A DNA stretch of 64,000 nucleotides. Source: Fallopia convolvulus (lineage: Eukaryota > Streptophyta > Magnoliopsida > Caryophyllales > Polygonaceae). The stretch lies in the NCBI GenBank assembly GCA_964016875.1, contig OZ024733.1:21123324-21187323 (forward strand), given 5' to 3'. The position numbers and the translations under genes were made by a program. A model generated the notes under the pieces. That model had not been told where the DNA came from and ran no database searches. It worked only from the letters and a program-made list of their open reading frames with translations. Numbering within the stretch: position 1 is the first letter of the stretch; every line of letters starts with the position of its first letter. This document shows positions 10,561 through 23,326 of this stretch, one piece after another.

Positions 10561-11840
10561 GTGCAAGACCTCATGGACAAATGCTATGTTCGTGAATCAC
10601 TCAGTCCATGCGCGGTTCCGGTGATTTTGGTGCCAAAGAAGTACCGCCATCCTATTCCTAGATTAGATGATATGCTTGATGAATTTCATGGTGCTAATTT
10701 CTTTTCAAAAATTGATTTAAGAAGTGGGTATCATCAAATTAGAATGAGGGAAGGGGATGAGTGGAAAACTGCTTTTAAAACTAAGTATGGTTTATATGAA
10801 TGGTTAGTAATGCCTTTTAGATTAACTAATGCACCTAGTACTTTCATGAGGCTTATGAACCATGTTCTAAGAAGATACTTAGGAAAATTTGTTGTAGTCT
10901 ACTTTGATGATATCTTAGTTTATAGCAAAACTTTGCATGAGCATGTAGATCATCTTAGGGCTGTTTTGGACACTTTGAGATTAGAAAAGCTTTTTGTTAA
11001 TTTAAAGAAGTGTTCTTTTTGCTCGGAATCTACTTTTTTTCTTGGTTTTGTTGTGTCTAAAGGTGGATTGAAGGTAGATGAAGACAAAATCAAGGCTATC
11101 AAGGAGTAGTCATAACTGACTACCCCAACCATGGTGCTCTCTTTTCTCGGCTTGGCTGGCTTCTATAGACGGTTTGTGTGTGATTTTAGCACAATTGCAG
11201 CCCCTCTCCATGAGCTTACAAAGAAGGATACATCATTCAAATGGAGAGAGCAACAAGAGAACGCCTTCAACACTTTGAAGGACAGGTTGTGCAACGCCCC
11301 GGTGCTCCAACTCCCTGATTTCTCCTAAGCATTCGAGATTGAGGTGGATGCATCAGGCCATGGCATAGGAGGCGTCCTCTTGCAAGACAAGAAACCCATA
11401 GCTTATTTCAGTGAAAAGCTTAGTGGGGCTGAGTTGAATTACCCTACATATGATAAAGAACTTTATGCTTTAATTAGGGTTTTGAAGACTTGGTCTCATT
11501 ATTTGTGGCCTAAGGAGTTCGTTATTCATTCTGATCATGAGGCTTTGAAGTATTTGAAAGGCCAATCCAGACTCAGTAGGCAACATGCAAGATGGGTTGA
11601 ATTCGTGGAGACCTTCCCTTTTGTTGTAATAAGAAAGACAAAGAGAATGTGGTAGCTGACGCCCTTTCTCACAGGTACGTTCTCTTGAACCAATGTGATG
11701 TGAAAATCCTTGGATTTGCAATGATTAAGGAATTGTATGCTAGTGATCCTCACTTTGCTGAAATTTACAAGAATTGCATGTCTAGGGGAGAAATAGATTC
11801 CTACTTTATTGATGATGGTTATTTGTTTAAGGCTTGAAAA
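10561..11840 (+). pseudogene. Gypsy C reverse transcriptase-RNase H (broken)
   Basis: RT motifs are clear: KIDLRSGYHQIRMREGDEWK, VMPFRLTNAPSTFM and the catalytic YFDDILVYS near 10900. The protein jumps from VPVILVPKK straight to YRHPIPRLDD, so about 19 residues containing the usual DGxWRxCVDYR motif have been lost in frame. Later breaks are a stop after KAIKE (11109), a stop after LQLPDFS (11326) and a frameshift near 11640. RNase H signals include EVDASGHGIGGVLLQ, YDKELYALI and HSDHEALKYLKGQ. The LSGAELNYPTYDKELYAL-type RNase H resembles CRM-group chromoviruses, which is an inference from recalled family features. Confidence 0.85.
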
Positions 11841-13180
11841 TTATGCATACCTTCATCTAGTATACGTAGGCTTCTAACTAAAGAGGTTCATGAATCAAGA
11901 GGACATAGAGGGCTAGAGAAGACTTTCGAAGGATTAAAAGAACACTACTATTGACCAAAAATGAGTAACTATGTGCTTAGGTTTGTCAAAAGTTGTGTTG
12001 TGTGTGCTAAAGCTAAATCTAGACTAAACCCTCATGGCTTGTACCAGCCCTTGCCTATTCCTAGTTCACCTTGGGAGGACATTTCTATGGACTTCATTGT
12101 TAGATTGCCTAGAACTAGGAAAGGTAGAGACTCTATTTTTGTGGTTGTAGACCATTTTTCTAAAATGGCTCATTTTATTCCATGTCACACAACTGATGAT
12201 GATGTGCATATTGCTGATTTGTTCTTTAGAGAAATTGTTAGATTGCATGGCATTCCTTGTTCTATTGTTCCAGATCGTGATGCTAAGTTTTTGAGTTATT
12301 TTTGGAAAAGTTTGTGGTCTAAGTTCGAAACTAAGCTGTTATTTTCTACCTCATGTCATCCACAAACTGATGGGCAAACTGAAGTTACTAATAGAACGTT
12401 AAGGGTTTTATTAAGAACTATGCTTAAAGCTAACCTCAAACGTTGGGAAGATGTTTTTCCTTTTGTGGAGTTTTCTTATAACAGGTCAATCCATTCAGCT
12501 ACAAAAATGACCCCTTTTGAGGTTCTTTATGGGCTGAATCCAAGGACGCCAATGGACTTGACGCCTCAGCCATACAAGGGAAAACAGAGCTTTGAAGCTG
12601 ACAAGAGGGCTGAGTTTGTGAAGAAGCTACATGAGAGAACCAAGATGCACTTAGAGAGGAAATCAATGAAGTACAAGGCCCATGCTGACAAGGGGCAAAA
12701 ACAAGTGATCTTTGAAGAAGGTGATCTTGTTTGGGTGCATCTTAGGAAGGAGAGGTTCCCACATCAAAGGAAGAATAAGCTCGATCAACGTGGAGATGGA
12801 CCGTTTAAAATCATCAGAAGAATCGGCCCTAATGCCTATCAAGTTGACATGCCTGGTGAGTATAATGTCCATCCGACGTTTAATGTGGTTGATCTATCTC
12901 TTTATGTGCCAGATTTTGATTCCGACGTCGAATCAGAGACAATTCGAGCTCAAGTGGAGGAGAATGATGCATTGAAGACAACCATGTCTCCTACCAACGT
13001 CGAAGAGTTGATTCGAGTGCCATCTGATGGACCAATTACTAGAAGTCGGGCTAAGAAGATTGCTCAAGGCACAAAAGTGATCTTGGTTCGATTGGCAGTA
13101 ATTGTTGGGGGGTCCACCAAGACGAGATATGTCACTTGCATTCGACATCAACTAAGCCCGGATTCAATGGATTAACTATA
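11841..13180 (+). pseudogene. Gypsy C integrase and C-terminal tail
   Basis: The zinc-binding region (HESRGHRGLEKT, then CVVCAKAK) is cut by a TGA at about 11953. The core then reads open to 13175. Acidic catalytic residues are visible in DISMDFIVRLP, VPDRDAKF and TDGQTEVTNR. The C-terminal region includes GDLVWVHLRKERFPHQRKNK and the tail GPITRSRAKKIAQG, ending HQLSPDSMD. Integrase joins the cDNA copy to the chromosome. No clear chromodomain is seen, and the basic TRSRAKK tail resembles CRM-like elements, some of which favour centromeres. The tail is repeated at 4263, 44321 and, inverted, 47412. Confidence 0.88.
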
Positions 13181-13217
13181 TTGGCCGAGTTTTACACTAT
13201 TTCCTTATTTAGAAACA

Positions 13218-13556
13218 TGTATTAGCCCAGGTAGGGATATGGGTTTAACTATATGGGGCGAAACCCTGTTGGTATTGCCCATAGCCTAGTTAGAGATATG
13301 GGTTTGGGGGAACGCTGCCCGGTTCGTATCCCTGGAATGGGTAAGGGTTTTGTGTCACGTTATACGCCCACCCCATAGGGACCCTGAACGGACAACCTGG
13401 CGGTGGTCCCATGTTCATCCATTGCGAGGTTTCGGGCATGTTATTGGGGTGTTGGGGGAAGAAATTGTTTGGACAGGCCATTTTGAGGGATGCAAAAGCC
13501 AAGTTTTGCACAAGTCGGGAAATTTCTTAGGGTGAAGAGGTTCCCACAGACGGCAC
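13218..13556 (-). pseudogene. Tat-lineage leader and gag start (copy D2), with PBS
   Basis: On the minus strand, a GTGCCGTCTGTGGGAACC stretch (13556-13539) follows the LTR. It resembles the GGCGCCGTCTGTGGGAA primer site common in Tat/Athila elements, with a few changes. A short frame then reads from 13511 to 13290 (MQNLAFASLKMACPNNFFPQ, later GYEPGSVPPNPYL), rich in Pro, Asn and Met and likely the gag leader. The element is cut at 13217, where gypsy C untranslated sequence (CATGTATTAG) abruptly changes to D2 sequence. No zinc knuckle or pol remains. Confidence 0.6.
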
Positions 13557-14403
13557 AAGTCGCTAGAAGACAAAAACGAGATTACTTTTATTCAACTAGG
13601 CAAACACTTGCTTTTATTTATCTCTTTAGAACGAGGTTACAAACAGTGAGATTACAAACAGCGAGGTTATAAACGACGAGTTTATGCCCTAGATCTTTCT
13701 CGGAGGATTCGAGGTCTCGGCCTAACAAGATTCAAGACCTCCTAACTATTGAGAGATTCTACCACTTAACAGATTATTAACGAGCTCTACCCTGGTTGTA
13801 AGCCTAGTCCTGATGTCTTGTGGCGAGGTCGAAGAGTTGATTATCCACGCGGGGATTGTGGTCTACGAAGTGATTTAGCGAGATCTTTGATTGAGAAGAA
13901 GTCTCTTTGGGCGACTTGAAGTTGTTTTGTGGACCTTCACTTGGTTGTAGCGTGGTTTTTAACGATGATTCAACACGTTGATCTTCAACGAACAAGATAG
14001 TTCTTGAGTTCAAGATATTTTTTGACCCTCTTCTACCTTCGAGGTTCTCCTCTATTTATAGAGGTTTGAGGAACATGGTTTTGATGTTTGCTCGATGTGG
14101 GACGCCCGAGATCAGGCTCTTTGATTGGTCGAGAGTGAGGCAGTTGGTCATTGGTTGAGAATATGGTGGTCGTTGAGTGGTTGAATGGGGTAGGAATGTC
14201 AGCTTTTGAACAACGAGATTTAGACCTCGTGACCGAGGTCTTGAGGCCTCGCAAGGGTAGGGATTTGCCTTTTTTAAGATGGGTATGGCAAAGGCCTTTG
14301 AGTTTAATCTCGGGAATCCCACTGGATCCCGCTATTCCTCGTACTCCGGTCCCACTATTCATATTCTGCGACTTTGCCCACCATCACATCCCGAATGTGA
14401 ACA
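13557..14403 (-). mobile_element. Tat-lineage LTR, longer copy (D2)
   Basis: On the minus strand it runs from TGTTCACATTCGGGATG (14403) to just before the PBS (about 13557), roughly 845 bp. Most of it is about 96% alike to 3104-3838 by eye. Frames of 69-109 aa across it are shadows. Confidence 0.75.
14052..14061 (-). promoter_or_regulatory. TATA box in Tat LTR copy D2
   Basis: The same CTATAAATAG core as in the first copy, conserved on the minus strand. This supports a promoter reading from right to left. Confidence 0.6.
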
Positions 14404-14853
14404 GATGTATGGATGTACATCAAAATTAATCGCATGTGCATCAATAACTGAACGCATGTGCATAGATATAAGGATGTGCACCAAAATAATCGAATTATGC
14501 ATCATATATATATGCCACTAACAGTATATGTACCAAAACTAGCTAACTATAGGTGGAAACTTATGCACACTGTCATTCATGCACATAACTAAAGTCGAAA
14601 AATAATATATAAGTTTAAAATAGAGGCACAATGTGATTTTGAAAAATCGATGCAAATTCAACTAGTTTTGATGCACATAAATTAGTTTTGATACATATTT
14701 AAGGCAAAACTTATGTACATGTTGTGCACACCATCAATAACGTTTGTAGAAAGATGGTTCCATTGGATTTTGATGATAAGAAACCTTTAGTATTTAAAGT
14801 CTTCTATGAATTGTTTAAAGTAAAAGACCAATGGAGTTGTCCACACTGACGGA
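14404..14853. repeat. Shared flank, second copy
   Basis: Matches 3839-4262 and has no coding content. It ends at GGATTTAC, where gypsy A is inserted. The continuation of this flank is found again at 44316. Confidence 0.7.
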
Positions 14854-14858
14854 TTTAC

Positions 14859-15069
14859 TGTAACACCCCTATTTTACAACAATGGGTATTACCGCCAGTG
14901 ACCTCAGACTTTACCGTCCAAAGCAACCCAAGGCTTTTAGAATGATATAGAACATTAATAATGCGGAATAAAACATAATTCATAATTTAGAAAAGGTGCT
15001 CCCGAAGGAGACTTGGTTAGTACGAAACATCTTACATTGTCTTTCAACTTAAAGTTACTCGAAAGCGAA
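14859..15069 (-). mobile_element. Gypsy A left (3') LTR, outer segment 1
   Basis: Aligns with 40463-40673 with 5 differences in the 209 bp compared. It is cut at 15069 by the CACTA element and continues at 18194. Confidence 0.9.
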
Positions 15070-15129
15070 CACTACAAAAAAAGCGAATTTAGCGCCATAT
15101 TTATGGTCGCTAAATTCAAAATCTGGTCG

Positions 15130-15480
15130 CTAAATGTGGTCTCTAAAAGTGGTCCCTAAAAGGCCGGTCGCTAACCACTTGGCGACCATATGGTCGCTAA
15201 AATTAGCGACCACAACGACCATATGGTCGTTGCTTTTAGCGACCATGGTCGCCACCACTGCGGCGACCAATTTGGCGACCGTAGCGACCATATGGTCGTT
15301 GTTGTTAGCGACCATATGGTCGCTAATATTGGCCAAAAGCTGGCGACTATTGGCGACCATATGGTCGCTAAAAGCACCAAAAAACACGCACGGGTGACGC
15401 CTTTCTCTGGTTCAAACCGCACGATCGTGCGCCCAGGGGTGCACGATCATGATGTAAATTAGCGACCAAGTGGTCGCTAA
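15130..15480. repeat. CACTA subterminal palindromic repeats, left cluster
   Basis: About seven copies of GCGACCATATGGTCGC or close variants, usually flanked by TTAG or TAA. The motif reads the same on both strands, so every copy could bind a dimeric protein. The open frames on both strands here are translations of this repeat, not genes. Confidence 0.85.
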
Positions 15481-15595
15481 TTTTTTGTATTTAAAAAAAA
15501 ATTACGAAATATTATAAATAATTACGAATTAATATAAGTAATTAATATTTAATAATTCATTAATTACTAAAAATTCATTAATTTTCATAAATTTC

Positions 15596-17233
<1,638 letters not shown>

Positions 17234-17284
17234 TTTTTCCTTCCTGCATTTCAAAATCAGAGTACAATTAAATTAATTCAACTG

Positions 17285-18170
17285 CATTTAGCGACCATAT
17301 GGACGCTAATTAGCGATCATATGGTCGTTGATATGCTTTTAGCGACCACATGGTCGCCATTTAGTGTCCATATGGTCACCAGTTTGAGAACAGCAAAACA
17401 TACATTTACAACATAACCAATTGCTATTTGCGGTAAAATTCTGTAACACAATCTCTTATAAATATATAAACGAAAGCTTTCTACCGTCAATATTTATCTA
17501 AAACAATATAATGACGGAATGAAAAATTAGGAATAAGATTTAAATACATATCTTTAATGAGGATGTTGGTAAAATTTGATGGAATTTCTTCCTAGAATCA
17601 ATTCACAGTTGTGGTTGATTTTTTCTCTCTTTTGTGAATATTTTGGAAGAGAGCGGAATGAGAGTGAAGTTGTGTTGAAGCGGAATGAGAGTGCATTTTT
17701 TAGCGGAATGAGAATGCAATATATGCTGAAATGGCGGGAATTTTACCAATTACTGTTTTTAGAGACCAAGTGGTCGCCAAAAACGCGGGATATTACCCGC
17801 CAAAATAGATCTGGAGCGCCAAAACATCTGAACAAGTCAGCGACCAACTGGTCGCTACAGTTTGCGACCAAGTGCTCGCGAGACAGTTGGCGACCATATG
17901 GTCGCAAATGTTAGCGACCATATGGTCGCCGACATGTATTCTAATGTTTGCGACCATATGGTCGCTACATGCTGGCGGGAATTTTCCCCGCGCACTTGTT
18001 GCGACTATAAAGGCCTAGCGACCACGTGGTCGCCCATTTTAGCGACCACGTGGTCGCTAATTTGGATTTATTTTTTTCTTCCGTTTTGACGTCCAGATTT
18101 GCGACCATTGGCGACCATATGGTCGCTAAGTAGCGACCATATTCCGTGGTCGCTAAAATATGATCGCTAA
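17285..18170. repeat. CACTA subterminal palindromic repeats, right cluster
   Basis: Eleven or more copies of GCGACCATATGGTCGC or variants, denser toward the right end (17760-18170). Between 17400 and 17750 lies AT-rich DNA with a direct repeat of GCGGAATGAGA around 17654-17712. The frames at 17576-18089 are chance open frames. Confidence 0.85.
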
Positions 18171-18190
18171 ATCTGCAGAATGGTGTAGTG

Positions 18191-19757
18191 GAATAGCAAA
18201 ACCATCTTGTTCTCGAAGCAAAGCGAAACTAAAACCAAAACGAAATGATAGATACATCTTGAAAGTTCTTGACCTTCCTTCACTTCAGTTCACCTCACGC
18301 CTTGCTAGGGTTCCTGGATTCTAACATAATTCGCAAGGGGCGATAGAATGCCAGGCAAACATGCGGAAAAGAAGAATTAGTCTAAGAGACTAAGCAAGCG
18401 GGAATGGAACTTCCCAAGGGTATTTCGGTAATTTCAATTCTTATCGAAGGAGATAATAGGGTTGTGTTTACGATGAGCTTATTTATGTGGGGCTTTAATG
18501 GTACGAAAGAGAGCATATCTCAAGCGGAGATAGCTCGATAAACGAGAGAAGAGCTACTAGATTGTAGCCTTCTTTTAGAATCGAGATTATGTTGGGAACA
18601 TTATTAATTCATACAAGTTAAAAACCTCTCGCGTCCTGAGCGGACCGAGAGCCAGATCGATCATTTGAGACCGGTCCGGTTTTGGTATCTTAAATGTGCA
18701 TTGGGCACTTATCTTATATAGTGACAAAAAGTATTCGATTTCATTAATGGTTTTTTAAAGGGGGTGGGGGCTCGGATGGCCCGATACACCACGGGGAAAC
18801 CCAGTTTTCCGGCACTTAGCTAGAGTGAGCTCATCCCTCCTTGATATCGGAGCAAATAGGATCATGATCCTGAAAGTCGTACTTCAAACACGTAGGCATT
18901 TACGACTTAGCAAGATTATATAGAGGCGCCGACTATTCCGCGCCCCTCACTGGTTCGTTCGACGTTGATCTCTGAACGAGATCATAAACAATCAAGGCCA
19001 CAACCATACTAGCATAAATAGTCCTATCAAATAATAATAGCGAACTATACTAACAATGGTCGTTATATCTAACAATCGATATTTCCTAGGTTCATTCGTT
19101 ACTTAGCACACAAGTTGTTCCCAACATCGAGAATTTCACAAGAAATGAAATATAAAGGTCACAAGGGGAAATTCCACTTGCCTTAGCTTACACGCGTCTA
19201 CTATCGAGTCTTGACGAAATATCTGGTTTGCAACTTCGAGCGCGAATCCCGACCTAATGACACGGAATTTACGAGCAAATTTTAAACACGAATTCCTCCT
19301 AGCTTGGATTCTCTCTTATAATACTTTATATAAGAGAATGGACTTCTAAATTATTATGATAATAATTTAGGTGGTCTTTTAAAATAATAATATTCCTTTA
19401 TTATTATTTTAATTTTTGTAATATCCCTCTTTATTCCATATAATAAAATCCTTATTCAATAATTATTAAAAATAATTTCCTTTTTTAGCTTCACTTGCAA
19501 AATTCCTTAATATAATTAAGGAAGTATAGTTTCATAAAATAATATATTTTGCCTAAAATGTAATTTTCTTTTAAAACTACAAGTTCTCCTTAAGTTATAA
19601 GAAATCTACTTTAACCTTTTTACATACTTATCTTAATTAAAATATTACTTTTAAATTTCCAATTATTCCTTAGTCAACTTAGAATAGTATTTCCTTCACC
19701 AAGAATACTTTATTAATAATATTCTCTTATAGGACTTTATTTAATTATAGAATTATA
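18191..19757 (-). mobile_element. Gypsy A left LTR, outer segment 2
   Basis: Continues the LTR after the CACTA element and aligns closely with 40674-42230. It ends in ATAGAATTATACTTT and then turns abruptly into pol sequence. The same ATTATACTTTT word sits near 43350 in the intact LTR, so about 1.1 kb of LTR (equivalent to 42230-43350) is missing and the break lies at a shared short word. No gene is present. Confidence 0.85.
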
Positions 19758-22578
19758 CTTTGCATATCCTGCTCGGTTTCCCAGGTTTCCCAAGTTGTAC
19801 CTCCCTTGGCATCTTTAGACCAGAGTACCCGAACTAGAGGTACTTCTTTGTTGCATAGTTGCTTCACATGATGCTCCATTATCTTAAGTGATCTCTCTTC
19901 ATAAGTGCCATCTGACTGGATTTCGACATCGTCGAAGCTGATTACGTGGGATACGTCGGGCACATACTTCCTTAAAAGAGACACGTGGAACACATTATGC
20001 ACAGGGTGAGCAGAAGGCGGTAAAGCAACACGATAGGCCAGGTTGCCGACTCTTTCTAAGATTTCGAAGGGTCCTACGTAATGAGGGTTAAGCTTGCCTC
20101 GCTTTCCGAAGCGGAAAACGCCTTTCGAGGGAGATACTTTGACGAACACCTTATCTCCAACCACGAACTCGATGTCTCGCCTCTTCAAATCTGCATAAGA
20201 CTTCTGTCGACTCTAAGCAGTCAACATTCTTTGACGAATGCGGGCGACTTCGGAGGCAGTCTGTTCTATCAGGTCGGGACCTAGAAGAATCTTGTCGGCG
20301 TTATCGTCCCAACAGAGCGGAGAACGACATTTCCGGCCGTACAAAGCTTCAAAGGGAGCCATCTTGATTGTGGAATGCCAGCTATTGTTGTAGGTGAATT
20401 CTATAAGATGCAAGCTATCATCCCAGCTCGTTGTGTGGTCCAGCACACATGCCCGTAGCATATCTTCAAGAGTTAGGATGGTCCTTTCTGATTGACCATC
20501 GGTTTGAGGATGGAAAGTTGTGCTGAATTTCAATTCTGTGCCCATGGCCTTGTGTAGTCCTTTCCAAAAAGAGGCCATGAAACGACCGTCTCGATCGGAG
20601 ATAATTGTCTTTGGGGTCCCATGGAAACGGACTATTTCCTTAACGAAAACCGTTGCTAGCTTTGGAGCCTTCCACTTCTTTTGAATGGGAATGAAGTGGG
20701 CACTCTTCGTGAGCCGATCCACGATGACCCAGATAGAGTCCTTTTGCTTTTGAGTTTTGGGCAGGTCGGTCACAAAGTCCATTGCTATATCTTCCCACCT
20801 CCATTCTGGCACGGAAAGGGATTGCAACTTTCCTCTAGGTCTTCTATGTTCGATCTTTACTTCCTTGCAAACCAAACATTTAGATATGAACTCTGCGACA
20901 TCTTGCTTCATGTTTGGCCACCAGAAGTTCCTGCGTACATCCTTGTACATTTTACTCGCTCGTGGGTGTACTGAATAGGCAGATGAGTGGGCTTCTTTTA
21001 GGATGATCTTTCAGAGTTCGTCCACTGCTGGCACACAAATCCGATTTTGAAACCAAAGGGAACCGTCATCTTGAATGACGAACCCAGGTGCCTTGCCTTC
21101 TTGCACTTCGCCACTTATTCTGATCAGCATGATGTCATCAGTTTGCTTCTCCTTGATTTCGGCTATCAAGTCAGATTGGATCTCCAAGGTGTTTAGACAA
21201 CCTTGTTGTCTCCCAAGCCAGACCTCAATGCCTTCTCTGATCAGTTCTTTGTTGTAGCTTTGGCTGAACGGTTAACATTGCAATCATGCCCTCTTGTTGT
21301 GTCTTACGAGTGAGAGCGTTTGCTACGACGTTAGCTTTGCCTCGATCGTAGAGTAGCTTGATGTCGTAGTCTTTCAGTAGTTCCAACCATCTTCTCCGTC
21401 TCATGTTCAGTTCCTTCTGGGTGAACACATACTTCAAGCTCTTGTGGTCAGTATAGATATGACATTTGACCCCGTAAAAGTAGTGTCGCCAAATTTTTAA
21501 GGCAAACACCACTGCTGCTAGTTCAAGGTCGTGCGTCGGATAGTTTACTTCATAGACCTTGAGTTGTCGGGATGCATAGGCGATTACCTTCCCATTTTGC
21601 ATGAGCACGCATCCCAAACCTTGCTTTAAGGCATCACTGTAGACCACATAACCGTCGTGTCCGTCTGGCAGAGTTAAAACTGGTGCACTTGTGAGACGCT
21701 TCTTGAGTTCTTGAAAACTTTCTTCACACTTTCCGTCCCACACAAACTTCTTATGAGTCTTCCGGACTAGCTTCGTCATGGGAAGGGCAATCTTTGAGAA
21801 CCCTTCGATGAACCTTCGATAGTACCCTGCGAGTCCTAGGAAGTCGCGAATCTCTTTTACATTCTTTGGTTGCTTCCATTCTGAGACTGCTTCAATCTTC
21901 TTTGGGTCCACCATCACTCCGTCTTGATTGATAACGTGGCCAAGGAAATCCACTTCTTTAAGCCATAAGTCACACTTGGACAATTTGGCGTAAAGCTGGT
22001 TGTGCCTTAGAATCTGTAGCACGGTCCGGAGGTGTTCTTCATGTTCAGCTGGGTTCCCGGAGTAGATTAGGATGTCGTCGATGAAGACGATGACAAACTT
22101 GTCGAGGTATTCATGGAAGCATCGATGCATCAGGTCCATGAACACCGCAGGTGCATTGGTCAGTCCGAATGGCATCACCACAAACTCGTAGTGGCCATAG
22201 CGGGTGCGGAAAGCGGTCTTCGGAATGTCCTCCTCGCGGATCCGAAGTTGGTGATAACCTGATCTCAGATCGATCTTGGAGAAAACCTTTGCACCTCGAA
22301 GCTGATCTAAGAGGTCGTCTATCCTTGGAAGAGGATATTTGTTTTTGATGGTGACTTTGTTCAGCTCTCTATAGTCGATGCACAAACGGAAGGTTCCGTC
22401 CTTCTTCTTTCCAAATAGCACAGGCGCTCCCCAAGGCGAAGCGCTCGGTCGGATGTAACCCTTCTCAAGCAGTTCTTCGAGCTGACTCTTGAGTTCTTTC
22501 ATCTCTAGCGGGGCCATTCTATAGGACGCCTTAGAGATTGGGGCGGTTCCAGGCTCGAGGCTTATGGAAAACTCGACT
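19758..22578 (-). pseudogene. Duplicated gypsy A pol fragment (RT-RNase H and integrase) inside the left LTR
   Basis: Aligns with 33804-36620 at roughly 98% by eye. 22578-21225 encodes RT-RNase H (KIDLRSGYHQLRIREED, catalytic FIDDILIYS, YTDHKSLKYVFTQKELNMRR). 20950-19745 encodes integrase (DIAMDFVTDLP, ISDRDGRF, TDGQSERT) and its tail. Stops split the integrase (CGA to TGA near 21010, CAG to TAG near 20217). It shares with the main copy the same frameshift between RNase H and integrase. The left edge joins the LTR within CTTT; the right edge joins a different transposon at 22578. The N-terminal residues MPNRHYNPLPLALIVV of the long frame come from that junction. Confidence 0.88.
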
Positions 22579-22589
22579 ACTACAATTAA

Positions 22590-22840
22590 AGCCAATGGCA
22601 GCGGGTTGTAGTGGCGGTTGGGCAATTATAGCAGTTTTGGTAGCGGTCAAGAATATAGTGGCGGTTTATGGTGGCGGTTCGAGTTATAAGGGCGGTTTAA
22701 GCATCGGTTTTTTAATTCATGGCTATTGTGGCGGTCGTTTGGCTCTATAGGGGCGGTTTTGGGGCGGGATTTTTTATTATTTATTTGATCCCGCTAATAT
22801 TATCAATGGCGCGAGGATTAAATTATCAAGCGCTTTTAAT
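22590..22840. repeat. Subterminal repeats, left cluster (GGCGGTT type)
   Basis: Repeated words such as TAGTGGCGGTT, GGTAGCGGTCAAG and GGGGCGGTTTTGG occur every 15-25 bp. Their reverse complements fill 32260-32655. Confidence 0.7.
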
Positions 22841-22929
22841 TCATCCCAAAATCGACCATATTCGTCATACACCTCGAAACACACAGCGCTCCTCCCTTTA
22901 GATCTAGAGATTCAAAAATTTGCGATTCA

Positions 22930-23288
22930 TAATACAGAAAATCTGTATTATTCCAAATGCTAGAGAAATTTGAGCTAATGTTCAACAGAATGAACAACAA
23001 CTCAATCAACTCACCAGATGATTGATCGGATTGAAGAAACACAATCAACTAAATGAGATTGAATGGAGAATTTGATGAAATTGATAGATGAGAGAGATAT
23101 TGGGATAAAAGAGGAATTGTTAATATTCTGAATGAATCCAATACAAGCTCGCCATTGCTTATTTAAAGACAATGGTCACTCAACAGAATTGTAAACGGAA
23201 TTGTAAGAGAACGTACAAGATTATTACACGTGTCTAATTGAGAACCACACGATCTAATTCTGTTAGAACAATCGTTTTCACTGTATCA
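22930..23288 (-). repeat. Gypsy B 3' LTR
   Basis: 359 bp, three differences from 27625-27983. It contains an imperfect palindrome AATACAGAAAATCTGTATT at its left edge. Confidence 0.93.
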
Positions 23289-23326
23289 AATCTCCCTCTT
23301 TTGAAAAACCTTGCCCACAAGGTTTA

